Positions 1 through 11,897 of a stretch of 64,000 nt of DNA are shown piece by piece; positions within the stretch are counted from its first letter, which is position 1; each line of letters begins with the position of its first letter. The notes beneath the pieces were generated by a model. The model saw nothing but the letters and a program-made list of their open reading frames with translations, was not told where the DNA came from and searched no databases. The stretch spans positions 1 to 64,000 of the forward strand of contig NW_025930575.1 of the NCBI RefSeq assembly GCF_000764305.2, given 5' to 3'. The stretch is from Hyalella azteca. Its lineage: Eukaryota > Arthropoda > Malacostraca > Amphipoda > Hyalellidae. The position numbers and the translations under genes are program-made.

Positions 1-1282
1 TACGGTTTACCCTAAGCAGACTGATAATATAAGATCCTATGTTCTTATTGCATTATTTACATTACATCATGTCCATGACATGTGAGAGTTGCTTTGAATG
101 GCTAATTGTTCTGTCTTCTCTTATTTGCACCTATGGGTTCTTCAAGTTCCCATATTTGCTAATATTTTGTTCCCACAATTCTCTGAAATTCCATTCATCC
201 AGAAAAGGTAATGATATTCAACTTCAGATTTAAAATAAAAATATGAGTCAATTCTGTCCTGGCCACTCATAAACATTTGCATGCTCAATGTATTCAACCA
301 CGTAAAATGAATATGTTCAATAAAATTTTTTACATAATTCCTACAAAATGCAGCCCATGTGTTTGAATTCATTTGCCCACCTCAACTAGAGTGCATGACT
401 CATACATCAGTTATCGAGTTTTAATATCATCCATTTGTCAGACTAAAATTCTTATAGGTAAACTCTGACTACAGAGATGAGCGCAGTGCAAGATAAAAGC
501 AATTGCATTATCAGCTCATTTCTTATTATTTTATTCGTATTGTAACAAAAATAATGCAATAAAAAATAAGGAACATTTCAATTTACTTAATCTGATTATC
601 AACTTCAATCAATTGTCTTTATAATCATCAGTCATAAAATTTATAAGGACTACAGAAAAGATATGCGCCTACGTTAATAGTACATCCATAATAGATACAA
701 TTTCTGGTAGGGAAGTTCATAAAATATAAGCAATTATACTAGTGACTTGTTGGTTGATTTTTACAGCCCGTAGTGAAGTTGCGTGCAATCGATAAACCTG
801 CTAAGAATCTAGATTTGTATATTATCCCTGATTATAAATATTACTAATTATTACTTATTTATGTGTTCTATGTACTGCATTCTGGCTAATTATGTAAATC
901 ATAAAAGGGTTATAACATATTCTGAAAAGGGTTTGCATTAGGTAAGTTTTATGAAAGAAAATAAGGACATAATTTAACTTCAGGAATGTTCATTAGTTAG
1001 CATGACAGTGCTTTGAAATTAGATCTATAGTTTTCAGTTTTTTCTTCCACTGCAAGAGATGAAGTATGTATAATGAAGCTGGTAGATCAATAGAAGTGCC
1101 ATATATGATCCATAGATTTTACTCTGGTTACATGATCCCTTGCATGAAATCTGGCTTGTGCAATGTGTAGGTAGCTTTCAGATGTAACCACTCCAGTGTT
1201 GTGCTGATTTGTGCATTTGTATCATAAATGCAAACAGCGTACCATAGTGTTCACAAAGCTTGTGGCAGGACATGCTCAAACT
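1..1282. other. AT-rich noncoding stretch
   Basis: No exon-like open frame with splice signals or recognisable protein similarity is visible on either strand. The sequence is AT-rich with only short chance open frames. It could be intergenic or an intron of a gene lying to the left. Confidence 0.5.
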
Positions 1283-2580
1283 ATTGAACAAAGTTCAAAG
1301 CTTTATGGTGCAAACTATTGTCCATTTCAATTGATTACACAAGTATATTATTCACAAGCATATTCATGGAACATTCCTGAAATAATAGGGACATTTTCAT
1401 TCCTATATATAATTGGGATCCATAAATTACCTACCAAATCCATTTATTGTCATTTAATTTGGAATCTATGGACAAAATTCTACCTTCATTTCCACAGTAT
1501 TCCTACTAAGTTGTCAAACCAAACTGAGCATCGAGTACATGCAAATATGTTGTAATCTTTTACCATTGATTGGTCAATATTGCCTCAACAAACTTTATGC
1601 ATCAAAATTAAATTGAATAACCACATGTCATTTTTACTTGTTTATAAGCTGTTCTTTTAAATTGTGAAACCTTTTTCATAAGGTTTCTGATATTCANAAT
1701 TGTTTTTGAGTTTTGGGGGTTTTTGTTAAAAAAACGAAAAGTGGTCAAAGTTACCCCGCCGGTCAAAGTAACCCCATTTTACGGTATATGGTAATATCAC
1801 ATCGATAAAAGAAAAAGAGGTAAAACTTGCAGAAAATGTAATTTATTCTACCTCTACATCATCTACAATGAAAGAGGAGGGCTTCAGAGTACTGTTGGTA
1901 ATGGATGAGTACACTCATCATGCTTCAAATGTTTTAAAATGAAATTTTATTCCAAGTGTTCTGAGTAGCCCCGTTTGACAGGGCTACTCGGGACACTCTT
2001 TTTTTGCTTCTGGCACCTTACGAATAGCATATGGAATTTTTTTGGAAAAGCCATGTGATAGCCCTCGCAAAGAGCTTTGAAATGAGGCTAAACTTGTTTG
2101 TGAAATGTTTCATGGTAAGAAATTATGAATGAAAAACGTTTGAAATCGTCCTGAGTAGCCCCGGTTGACGGTATTGAACAAAGTTCAAAGCTTTATGGTG
2201 CAAACTATTGTCCATTTTGAATGACTACATAAGTATATTTTTCACAAGCGTATTCATGGAACATTCCTGTAGTAATATTGGCATTTTCATTCCTATATAT
2301 AATTGGGATCCATAAATTACCTACCAAATCCATATATTGTCATTTAATTTGAAATCTATGGACAAAATTCTATCTTTATTCCCACAGTATTTCTACAAAG
2401 TTGTCAAACCAAACTGAGCATCGAGTACTTGCAAATTTGTTGTATTCTTTTACCATTGATTGGTCAATATAACCTCAACAAACTTTATGCATCAAAATTA
2501 AATTGAATAACCACATGTCATTTCTACTTGTTTATAAGCTGTTCTTTTAAATTGTGAAACCTTTTTCATAAGGTTTCTGA
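1283..2580 (+). repeat. 410-bp direct repeat flanking a 480-bp insert
   Basis: The blocks 1283-1690 and 2173-2580 are the same sequence with scattered substitutions; both begin near ATTGAACAAAGTTCAAAGC and end near AAGGTTTCTGA. Between them lies a different segment (about 1700-2170) with several copies of a GGTCAAAGTAACCCC or GAGTAGCCCC-like motif on both strands. A single N at 1697 sits just after the first block. The arrangement may be a true duplication with an insertion, or two overlapping contigs or haplotypes joined without merging. Confidence 0.7.
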
Positions 2581-3047
2581 CATTCATAACTGATCATTTT
2601 TGCATTGCAGTTCTGAAAATTATAAATCCTGTTCATCAAGTTATAAATTCTAAATTTAATACAAATTTTTGGGATTTCAATTCTGAGAGCATCACCACTA
2701 GATAACTTTAGTAACACCATATGACACATACCTAAGTTCTTAAAATCCTGCCTCTCTCATTTATAAAAGTAATTCATGCCTGTAAACAATAAACATTTTC
2801 TAAAAGACATGACACATTCAAAAACTCACAATCAGAGACAAAATTATTCATGAGTCCTCTTTTGTTTTCAGTGTTATCTAAATTGAAGTTGGCAAAACAA
2901 TATTGAGTAAAACATGCACAAAAAAAACTGTGTAAGGAGAAGTAAAAAGAGGCTATTAAACTTTGAAACAACTTTTCATCATTTAATTAAATCTCCTTAT
3001 GGATCAGATCTACCTATGTCTACATATCATTTTGACAGGTATGAAAT
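2581..3047. other. AT-rich noncoding stretch
   Basis: No coding frame, RNA gene or recognisable repeat seen. It ends at the 8-bp target site of the hAT element that follows. Confidence 0.4.
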
Positions 3048-3055
3048 ATTGCAGC

Positions 3056-4257
3056 CAGGGTTGTCAATGATTAAATCAAAATGATTAAATCACTTGATTT
3101 TTTTATAAAAAAAAAATCATAATTTTTTTTATTTATTTGATTTTTGTTTTGTTCTTATGTATTTAAATATATTGAGTGGCAGTCTTTGATTTATTTTGAG
3201 GTATTGTTATTCATGGTTTAGTATGAATGTACTATGAATGACAAATGGTATATAAACTTGTTGCCTTTAGTGTGTATTAGGTTCCAATAAATTAAATGTT
3301 TTTGGTACAGAGGCATCAAGTGTTGCAATACATTGTACGTAGCTAGCAGCTTAGCCTATTCTTATAAGGCTATAAGTAGTCATGAACTATTTGACTATTT
3401 GTTATATATTGATTACAATATACAATTTAAATGTGTTAGCTAGCTTATACAGAGTGAGGCAGAACCGATTGAGAAGTTTTGAGGCCAAATAAAAGAGTAA
3501 TGGAGGTAACATACCATTTAAAATACTTATGTTTTGAAAGAAATATCAGGAAGATGGTGTCTGTTAGCTGCATCACACTGTTGGAGTCATTCTCAGAAGT
3601 TTCCTACAGCACGTTCACACATATGGCGAGGTATGGCCATAACCTCTGCTGCAATAATCTGTCCCCTAAGCAGAGGTAGGGTGTGAGGGCGACTTCTGAA
3701 CAGGAATGTGCAGTCAGTCACTCAGTCACTACTAGTCGGTGTGTTTAGGGTGTAGAGTCTGGTAGATTTATAGGACATAAAACTAGTAGATCTATTGATA
3801 GTGCTGTGCACTGTGCTATCAGCTACCTATCTGTTATGTGACTCTTCAATGTTTAGAAGATCTGCATTCCTGAAGTGTTTTTGTATATTGAAGCCAGTTA
3901 AATGGTCAATATTTAGCTTGTTACCTTGCTCCATACAAACTTTACAAAGCTAATGAATACACTTATGAATAATTGTTTACCCAAAAATCCCAAAGTGGTA
4001 AACACCACCTTGGCCTCTTGGCCATTATTAGAGGCAATAAGTGCCCTTTTTAGCCATCCATTATAATCCATATACAGTGCTGTTATTGTTAGTAGGCTAA
4101 TTGCAACATAAAAAATAACCTTTCAAAAAGACAAAAAAAAACTAAAAAATGAAAAAATCAAATAAATAAAAAAATCATGAAAAAATAAGAAAAAATCATT
4201 GATTTTTTATTTATTTATTTTTTTATTAAAAAAAATAAAAAAAAATCACCAACCCTG
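3056..4257. mobile_element. Non-autonomous hAT-type DNA transposon with 8-bp TSD
   Basis: The 1,202-bp element starts CAGGGTTGTCAATGATT and ends with the reverse complement of CAGGGTTGGTGATTTTT, so the termini are imperfect inverted repeats with the CAGGG start usual for hAT elements. ATTGCAGC lies immediately outside both ends (3048-3055 and 4258-4265), a perfect 8-bp target-site duplication as hAT transposases make. Long A/T runs line both ends. There is no transposase frame inside, so it must have been moved in trans. The exact TSD suggests a fairly recent insertion. Confidence 0.85.
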
Positions 4258-4265
4258 ATTGCAGC

Positions 4266-5246
4266 TCTCAAGTCTTGTATTTAGTTTCATACTGTAACAG
4301 AAGAATTGTAATAAAAGTTTATTGGTTATTTAATCATTGAACGCGTGTTTATATACATATGCCAGTCATTAGTTAGTAGGCTTTCCAGTTGATAACTCTG
4401 AGAGTGCTGGTTTTTAATATACCTATAGAGTTTGTAATGAAATGGATCAGAAATGCAACAAATATTTCATGTGTAATAGTCACACAATACAAATATATCA
4501 AGTGTACTCCTGTTTTACATTTGAATCTGAGCTCGCCACCTAGTCACTTCCCTTGCATAATTTTGTCAAATCTAAACAGATCTTGACCTAGTAAGCAACA
4601 AAGCTATTTACTCATAATATAATTTTTTTTGTCTGCTTCATTTACACATGGCCAGTGCCTTTCCCAAATTCATCAGCATATTTGGGCAGAAATATTACAG
4701 CACATCCATCTGTCAACCTACCTAGGCTTAACTTATTGACATGAAAATATTTTGACAAAATTAACACCTAAGCAGATTTAATACCAAAGCTCATTGTAGC
4801 GCAATTGACATTGCGTTACAATGAGTACCATCTCAAATATCCAGGGAGCAGATCAAGTGGTGTATGTACATTGTAAAATACACTGACTCACTTCACTGCC
4901 TGTATGTTCATTGAATGTAATGTATGACATTTACTCGTGCATTTTCTAGGTGCCAGATAACCTGCTAATGTATATGTATGCGGATGCTGGAAAAATGATG
5001 AAAATGATGAATACTACCACTAGAAAACAATGTTCTTTAGTCCAATACTAGAGAAAACAATGCTTGTTATATGTGTGGCCAACTGACCTATGTAGTCTAG
5101 TAAGTGGGAATACTGTTGGAAGTGTATATGTATATAGTGGGTATGTTGGAAGTATACACGTACAAGATAACGTAATTGTTATGCATAAATTCTGCCACCT
5201 AAAAAGGTCATTAATTAAAATACAGTTATTATTTTCCTCGGCGCAG
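4266..5246. other. Noncoding region upstream of the GT92 coding exon
   Basis: AT-rich sequence with no supported exon. It ends with a good splice acceptor (pyrimidine-rich tract then GGCGCAG at about 5240-5246) just before the GT92 coding exon, so part or all is probably an intron in the 5' UTR of that gene. Confidence 0.45.
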
Positions 5247-5256
5247 GTAGTATTTG

Positions 5257-6741
5257 ATGAAGACCGTGGGCTCGAGCGAATACCTTATGCAGGAGCAGTA
5301 CAACTTTGAGTCCTCCACATCGGCTCTACTCCCTCAGTCACCTCCTATTGTTCGACAGCAGAGCAGCAGTAACTCCACCATGCGCAAGTATCAACAGCTA
5401 ACCCTGGCCATCATGGCCGTGGTCAGCTTTGTGGCCTTCATATACTACAAACATGAATACGAACGTTTACGCTACACTTTACAGTACATGGAGACTTTTG
5501 GTGAGCCGCCTCCACTTGATAAGGAAATGTCTCAGCAATGTTTGTTCATGGCACAACTGAGATCTGCCACTCCTGCTGCTGAGTGGACCACCGTCTCCCC
5601 TGACATCGCCGTGTATACTTCGTTTTGGGACGATTACAGTGGCCTGGGCGAGGCTAAACTAAGAACCATAGCCTTGATCTCGAACTCGTTGCACCCTACC
5701 AACGACCTTGATGTTAAAGTCTCTTATGAAACAGGGGAATATGTTCTTGCTTCGTGCGAAATGGAAAAAGCTGAGAATCGTAACCATGTTCGTGGTGCAA
5801 GTGATGCCTTCCATGTTGTTTATCTCGTGTGCAGTCCAGTATATACCAAAGACACGCAGCATTTGCATACTGTCGCCCCATACCTTGTCCAGTTCAGCAC
5901 CGAACAAGGCAAGTGGACAGATTATAAATTCGTTCATGAGAGTGATAGTTATAAAACTATGCTGGACAAGAGTGCTGTATGTGTACCTCCCAACACATCT
6001 CCTACTCATTCCCTTAACTATGTTGAGTTTATCTCCTTCTATCAAGTGCTAGGCGTGAAGAAGTTTGTATTTTATGGCAATGGTCTCACCCCCACGACGC
6101 GCGAGCTTTTGAATAAATATGTTGATGAAATGGCTATCATGGTTGAAGAGAAAAGCTTTAATTACGTCCCAGCTCTTCATTCTCTGCAAAGTGGCGAAGG
6201 CTTGAAAACGCTCGAATACATCACGCGACAAGTTGTTGAACTCGACTGTATGTACAGACATAGGGATGCCTTTGAAAATGTCATTGTATTGTCTATCAAC
6301 GAGTTCATCATCCCAAACCAGAAACAGAGTCTGCTGGAAGTGCTGAAGTCTTTGTCCGGAGCGAGTGGTCGAGGAAAAGCCGTATCAGAATTCCACTTGA
6401 GTACGCAGAAAGTTTGTGTGGACCCTCAACACGGAATATCTCAGCCATCGAACTTATTGCTAAGTCAGCAGACGCGGAGTGCTGGAGGACTGGCTGAAGA
6501 AGGTACAGCCATCCTACGCCCTCATCTGCTAACGTCTGCAGCAGGCAGGCTGGGTGCTCCTGGTGGGGTAATGGAGCAGCACGTGTCACCCGCGTCCGCT
6601 GTCGTCTACAAATACGGACATTGTCCTACCACCGACACCCACTCGGACGTTGTGCATTTGCCTACCAGGATCAAATTCATCGATCTTGTAGAAAAGTCGG
6701 TGTTTTATCGCAAGTGGAAAGTGGCAAACATCCCCTTCTAG
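5257..6741 (+). CDS. Glycosyltransferase family 92 (DUF23) type II membrane protein
   Basis: An uninterrupted 494-codon frame. ATG 5257 is the first usable start: an in-frame TAG lies at 5248-5250, just after a likely splice acceptor. Residues about 45-70 form one hydrophobic segment (LTLAIMAVVSFVAFIYY) after a short polar N terminus, which indicates a signal anchor and a Golgi/ER-lumenal catalytic domain. The GT92 hallmarks follow in order: a cysteine leading into a conserved strand (CVPPN, then LNYVEFISFYQVLGVKKFVF), a central helix region with DCMYRHR, and the block INEFIIP. In GT92 proteins that block is normally DxDEF.vP, with acidic residues that bind the metal of the sugar nucleotide; here it reads SINEFIIP, so the first acidic residues are replaced. 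Family members add galactose to glycans, but substrate cannot be read from the sequence. The altered motif leaves activity uncertain. No introns interrupt the coding region. Confidence 0.88.
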   Translation: MKTVGSSEYLMQEQYNFESSTSALLPQSPPIVRQQSSSNSTMRKYQQLTLAIMAVVSFVAFIYYKHEYERLRYTLQYMETFGEPPPLDKEMSQQCLFMAQLRSATPAAEWTTVSPDIAVYTSFWDDYSGLGEAKLRTIALISNSLHPTNDLDVKVSYETGEYVLASCEMEKAENRNHVRGASDAFHVVYLVCSPVYTKDTQHLHTVAPYLVQFSTEQGKWTDYKFVHESDSYKTMLDKSAVCVPPNTSPTHSLNYVEFISFYQVLGVKKFVFYGNGLTPTTRELLNKYVDEMAIMVEEKSFNYVPALHSLQSGEGLKTLEYITRQVVELDCMYRHRDAFENVIVLSINEFIIPNQKQSLLEVLKSLSGASGRGKAVSEFHLSTQKVCVDPQHGISQPSNLLLSQQTRSAGGLAEEGTAILRPHLLTSAAGRLGAPGGVMEQHVSPASAVVYKYGHCPTTDTHSDVVHLPTRIKFIDLVEKSVFYRKWKVANIPF

Positions 6742-8258
6742 CCGTTTGTTGAAAAAAAGCCACTTTGTTACAATGTAAATGAATTGTTTCTAAGTATTAT
6801 GCGTTTTTCATATTATTAGTTCATCATGATGTACATTAAATTAATTCAATCAAATTTCATTTATAATTAAAATTGATTTAACACAATAGTTTTACGTAGA
6901 CAAAATACAGAGAAGTTTGCTTCGTGGGCAGGGTTACATTTACTCAATTTGATCCTATTTTAATCGCGTCAAAATGTTCATGGGTGTTTCGGAGGCGCCT
7001 ATCTGATGATATTAGTCGTATTGTTTAATTTTAGTTCGAATGTCTGCTGTTGATATTAAATGTTTGAAGATTCGTCACATTCTAAGAGTCCTATGCCGCT
7101 TCAGAGGGTTGGAGTTATGTTCTAAATGCCAACATTTATAAATCTACCTTATTACTCTAAAGAATAATTTTAGAATAAATTAGAAATTTTATTTTGTAAA
7201 ATTGAATTTTGTTTAAATCAAGGTTGAAGAAATTCTACTCTGTGACAGTCGTTGTCACATTTGTCCGCTACATCGTTTGCACAATTATCATCACACAGCT
7301 CAATGTGTTGACTCACGTCGCTTACTGCGCGTTATTTGTGTAAGCCATCAATGGAGTTGTATTTTAGTCGCGCGTCACGTGAAATAAAGATCATAAGTTG
7401 GAGAAACGTGGTGCCATTTAAATTAGTGTTGAGTGTGCCGAACAGGCGTGAGTGTCGAAAAATTTGGAATAGGATTATACATACCATTTTGTAATGCACA
7501 ATAAAAAAATTTCCAAGCCCTTTTTCAAAGACGAGAACTTCTAGAATATGAACATCGTTCACAGTGGCCTTTTTGATTTCAAGGATATAAAAAAGTGAGG
7601 ATTGTAACGATTATGGAAGACCAGATTATGATCGTTCTTCTGAGTGGGAGAAACGACCATAAAGAATCCGCTCCAAAAGCCAACTTTAAGCCATGTTTTT
7701 CATCAAGTCGTTCTGAAAGGCACAGGTGTAATATCATTGTCGCAAAACCATCCTTATCAAGCGAATATACCATTACGCCTAGTACGTCTTCCTGTCGCGG
7801 TAACATCTTCGTGGCAGATTTTTTTTTAAATTTTCGCTTCATCAGCTGTTCAGGTAGATTAAAACACATATAAAGTTAGATAAAATTACAAAGTTTAGTT
7901 ATTCAAATTTAATCTTTATTAGGACCACGCGTTGCACGCCTACTCTTAGCTTACTTTGATCCAGATTTATGTTGCTTCTATTACATAACCAACTGTACCG
8001 TTTACATGTTTATTTAAAACAATTTTGTATAAAAAAATGCATTATTGAGACAAAAAAGAAATAAAATTTTACTCAGCTTAATATTTCCATGGCATTATTA
8101 TACTCTCCTATACAAGTAACAGAATTTCTCGTGCGGCAAAGAAAGTAACATTTCCGTTTCCTACTCGACAAATGAATGAATTTACAGGTTTTTTTTTTTT
8201 TGAAGAAAGCATTCAACTGCACAGCTTTGTGCTGTAATCTCCAGCCTGAAGATTTTCA
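6742..8258. other. Convergent 3' intergenic region
   Basis: This lies between the stop of the GT92 gene (+) and the stop of MMS22L (-), so both 3' UTRs should be here. It is AT-rich. Overlapping short frames around 7580-7870 are open on both strands, but neither resembles a known protein. No clear polyadenylation signal could be assigned. Confidence 0.45.
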
Positions 8259-11200
8259 TCACGTGACAGGAGTTGCCGATGCTCTTAGCTCCAATTTGGC
8301 GTACATTTCCCTGCAAAAAATATCACGGTCATAAAAAATATCATAAAAAATATAAATAAAAATATCAATGCCCCGCGTTACAACTCTGTTTACTGCTTGA
8401 TCAATGTGACTGTAAAATTATGATCTTAACAATCTGACTTCTTCCAATAAATACTGAAAACCTATATTGTATTATTATCAATAACATGTCACTTTCTAAG
8501 AATGATAATAACTAAAAGCACAAGTACGCAGCAATATTTTCAGTTTTCTGAGCTGTAGATGAATGAACTTTGGAGCAAGTTTATGAATTGAATATTGGTG
8601 CAAGTATTATTCTAAGCTGTAGATGAATGAATTGAATTTTGGACGAAGTATTAGATAGATAGATGCATTCTTACCTGAGTTTCACGTCGACGCCAGTGCC
8701 GCGCTTCTGCTCGGTGTCAGCGACAGCGGCGAGGACGGAGGGCAGAGCAGCGCGCACAAGAGGGGCGTGCAGGAGGCACAGTCCCGTCAACACGGCGAAC
8801 ACTTTGCTGCTCTGCCACGACAGCTGGCCCGCCACCCACTCCCCCACACACGACACCAGGCACGACCTGTTCAGAAATAGTTTTAGTTGTTAAGGGAGAT
8901 ACCTGGTATTGTTCAAGTCAAAGTTGTAAAGGAGATATTGTTGTAAAAGGAGATATCAAGTTGTAAAAGGAGATATCAAGTTGTAAAAGGAGATATCACG
9001 TTGTAAAAGGAGATATCAAGTTGTAGAAGGAGATATCACGTTGTAGAAGGAGATATCACGTTGTAAAAAGAGATATCAAGTTGTAAAGGAGATATCAAGT
9101 TGTAAAGGAGATATCAAGTTGTAAAAGGAGATATCAAGTTGTAAAAGGAGATATCAAGTTGTAAAAGGAGATATCAAGTTGTAAAAGGAGATATCAAGTT
9201 GTAAAAGGAAATATCAAGTTGTAAAAGGAGATATCAAGTTGAGGGTTTTACAGTACAAAACTCGACCGAGATGAGAAATTGATCCACTGATGTACTTATT
9301 AAAGAACTTGTATTGTATTGTTAGGTAAGTTTTCATTATTTTGAGATCTTTATAAATGGATTAATAATAAGATTTTAGATATTTATGTCTATAAAATTTT
9401 AGATTCATTTTTTCTAAGACCTGCCGATCAACCTCCTCAGAAACTTTGGTCCCGCTAAGGTCAGCAAATAACTATTTTTATTAATGTTTTTTTTTTGAGA
9501 ACCTGCGCTGAAGTTATGCCGCTGTAGCTCTATATCGTGAACGATGACTGTATCGTCAACAGGACAATGGGTAATGGCATACATCGATGAGGTTGCGAGA
9601 CCATAAGAATCGTTGTAATCAATCCATTAATCACAAATAAATTTATCCACTGACGCTTTAATGAAACTATACAGACTGGCAACATGCGTAGTTCCAGCAC
9701 AAAGAACGACCATCCAACTACATACAGTAATATAAATAGCGCAGTAAGCGAACTGCTGTGCTTAGATAAATACGACAATACGTTAATACTTATTTGAATC
9801 GAGTCATAAGTTTAAAAATTAAATTCATATTTAATGCGTCAATAAATATTGTGATAGAAATTGTAATATTTGTGCAATTGAAAGAATTTGACCCAATTCA
9901 ATTATTTGATTTAACATATCATTATTCAACAATACAAATTTTTAATGTATCACGAACTACAACAAATAGCCTATTCTTCTATTATCAACTTTGTTGCACT
10001 GCACAATTCACGGGCAGTTTAATATTACAGAGCTCATTTGTGGGGAAAATCCTACTTAGCATAGCTCGACTCACAGATCAGGATTGCCCCGACGCTGCGC
10101 CACGGCGAACATGGCCCTGAGCAGCTCAGAGATGCAGCGCGTGGTGGTCTTGTCGTCCGACACGAGCAGCAGCTGCAGCAACGGCGACAGTAGAGTCATC
10201 ACTGCTTCAGAGCACCAGCGCGCTCCTCGGCTGCTCGCCTGAAATACAAAAAATTATATCAGCACTCACTGCAGTGAGTGACAGAGAGCGCATTTTCTCG
10301 ACGACGAAAACGTGAAGTCACGGACGGACAGACAAACAGACGGACATGGCGAGCACAACAGTGCAATTTTTTCATAAATGAGAAAATGCGCTAAAAAGGG
10401 ATTTTAGTTTAGAACTTTGCGTTAAACCTTGTTACATTCATTGGCCAAGTGGTTTTTAGTATTTAAAAATATTTCAGGAAAAATATAAATTTAACGAGTA
10501 CTTTATGCGAGCAGCAAATATGAGGAGATTCACACCGTGTTACAAGATTGAGGCAGATCTGTAGATTGACATGATGTAATATTGTGCGGACTAAACTTTT
10601 GCACCGCTGGTTTCAAAAAGAAACTATGGTATACTTACTGGCATTTGTGATTCATTCGAGTGATCCTGGCTGCTATCGACCGCATTCAGAGCTATTAGCA
10701 CCACCTGCAACGCCTGGAGGAGCAACACAAAGCGCTTCAAAATCAGAGATCGGAAAAGGTACACCGCCATTAGCATCATGCGGGGTCGTTGCTCTATCAC
10801 TGCGGCAGCACTTCCCCATTAGGCAGATGCCAAATTACAGGATTTACAAGCTCCCCTGGTGAAACATAAAAATCGTATGGCCGAATATGTAAAAACATGT
10901 TCTTCAGAAACCTGTGTGAAGTGTGTTCTTTTTGCCACTGAAAGGACAAAGTTCACGTCTTTGAATTGTGTAGGATACTTTGGACCTTGTTTTTTTTCGG
11001 AACGGGTGTGACGAACCCGACGGTTGACAGTATATAGCCTGTCTACCGCGTCGGCGTCCGCGCCATCCAGCCCGCACAGCATCACCTGCGGCAGGCAAGC
11101 GCACTTAATACTCAGTACGAGTTGAGGCGAACACGTGTTAAAACATTAAAATTTTACCAATTTACTGCACTGATATATTTTTTACTGTGACAGACAAGTG

Positions 11201-11897
11201 CACTTAATACTCAGTACGAGTTGAGGCGAACACGTGTTAAAAAAGTAAAATTTTACCAATTTACTGCACTGATATATTTGTAAGCGAAAACAATATGATG
11301 AAAGTTACACAAGTAATATGTTTATGAGTGAGAACAGAGAGGTGTCAGTGACTATAAGTTAGCGAGATGTTAAGGAGTGACAACAGAAAGATGGTAGTTA
11401 GGGATAAAATATATGTTAGTGGCAAGAGAGAGATGTCAGTGCGTAAGAAAGACATAACTGGGTGGCTACCAAGACGAAAATCAGAGAGCTCCAAATGAGA
11501 CAAATATCAGGAAATGGCAATAGACCAATATCAGGAAATGGCAACAGACAAATATCAGGAAATGGCAACAGACAAATATCAGTAAGTACCAACTGAAGAG
11601 AAATGACGAAATGGCAAGAAATGACTACTCAAACTTGAAGAAAATAGTGTGAAAAATGATTAATTGCATTTCATTCAAGTTCTATTCATACGCGACAGTA
11701 GAGTAGTAATTATTCATGAATAATTAAACATTATTTCTACCATAAAACTCGAGCACGAGTTGCTTGAGTGGACGTACGACACAAGGGTGTTGAGGAGTGG
11801 CGGGGTAGCGATGCATGTAGTTCGTGAGCACAGACCGAACCAGGCGACTCAGGAAAGCATCTTGCTGCACTGGCAGGGAGCACAAACCAAGCACAAA
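8259..11897 (-). CDS. MMS22L: MMS22L C-terminal exons and stop codon
   Basis: Exon 11741-11897 encodes FVLGLCSLPVQQDAFLSRLV and YPATPQHPCV, aligning with the conserved NAYLNQLL...QHPVL segment. Exon 10639-10799 continues with PRMMLMAVYLFRSLILKRF; exon 10075-10238 gives MTLLSPLLQLLLVSDD and CISELLRAMFAVAQRRG; exon 8675-8866 gives SWQSSKVFAVLTGLCLL and TEQKRGTGVDVKL; the last coding exon 8259-8310 finishes REMYAKLELRASATPVT then TGA (8259-8261). The C terminus corresponds to the TEQKWGLGRN..REAYSKL end of vertebrate MMS22L. Confidence 0.88.

Noticed and set aside
7579..7873. Overlapping open frames of 92-96 codons on both strands
   Set aside because: Neither resembles a known family, no splice support, and both lie in the 3' intergenic region between two convergent genes.
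8935..9240. Regular array considered as a CRISPR-like repeat
   Set aside because: Units are contiguous without unique spacers; this is a minisatellite in an animal intron. No CRISPR array is present anywhere in the window.
9530..9778. Short hydrophobic minus-strand frame in an MMS22L intron
   Set aside because: No similarity, no start context or splice sites; chance frame in AT-rich DNA.
11020..11085. GC-rich minus-strand frame (VMLCGLDGADADAVDRLY) with an acceptor-like CAG
   Set aside because: It lies between two MMS22L exons that already join in phase and match the protein without it, and it has no good donor.
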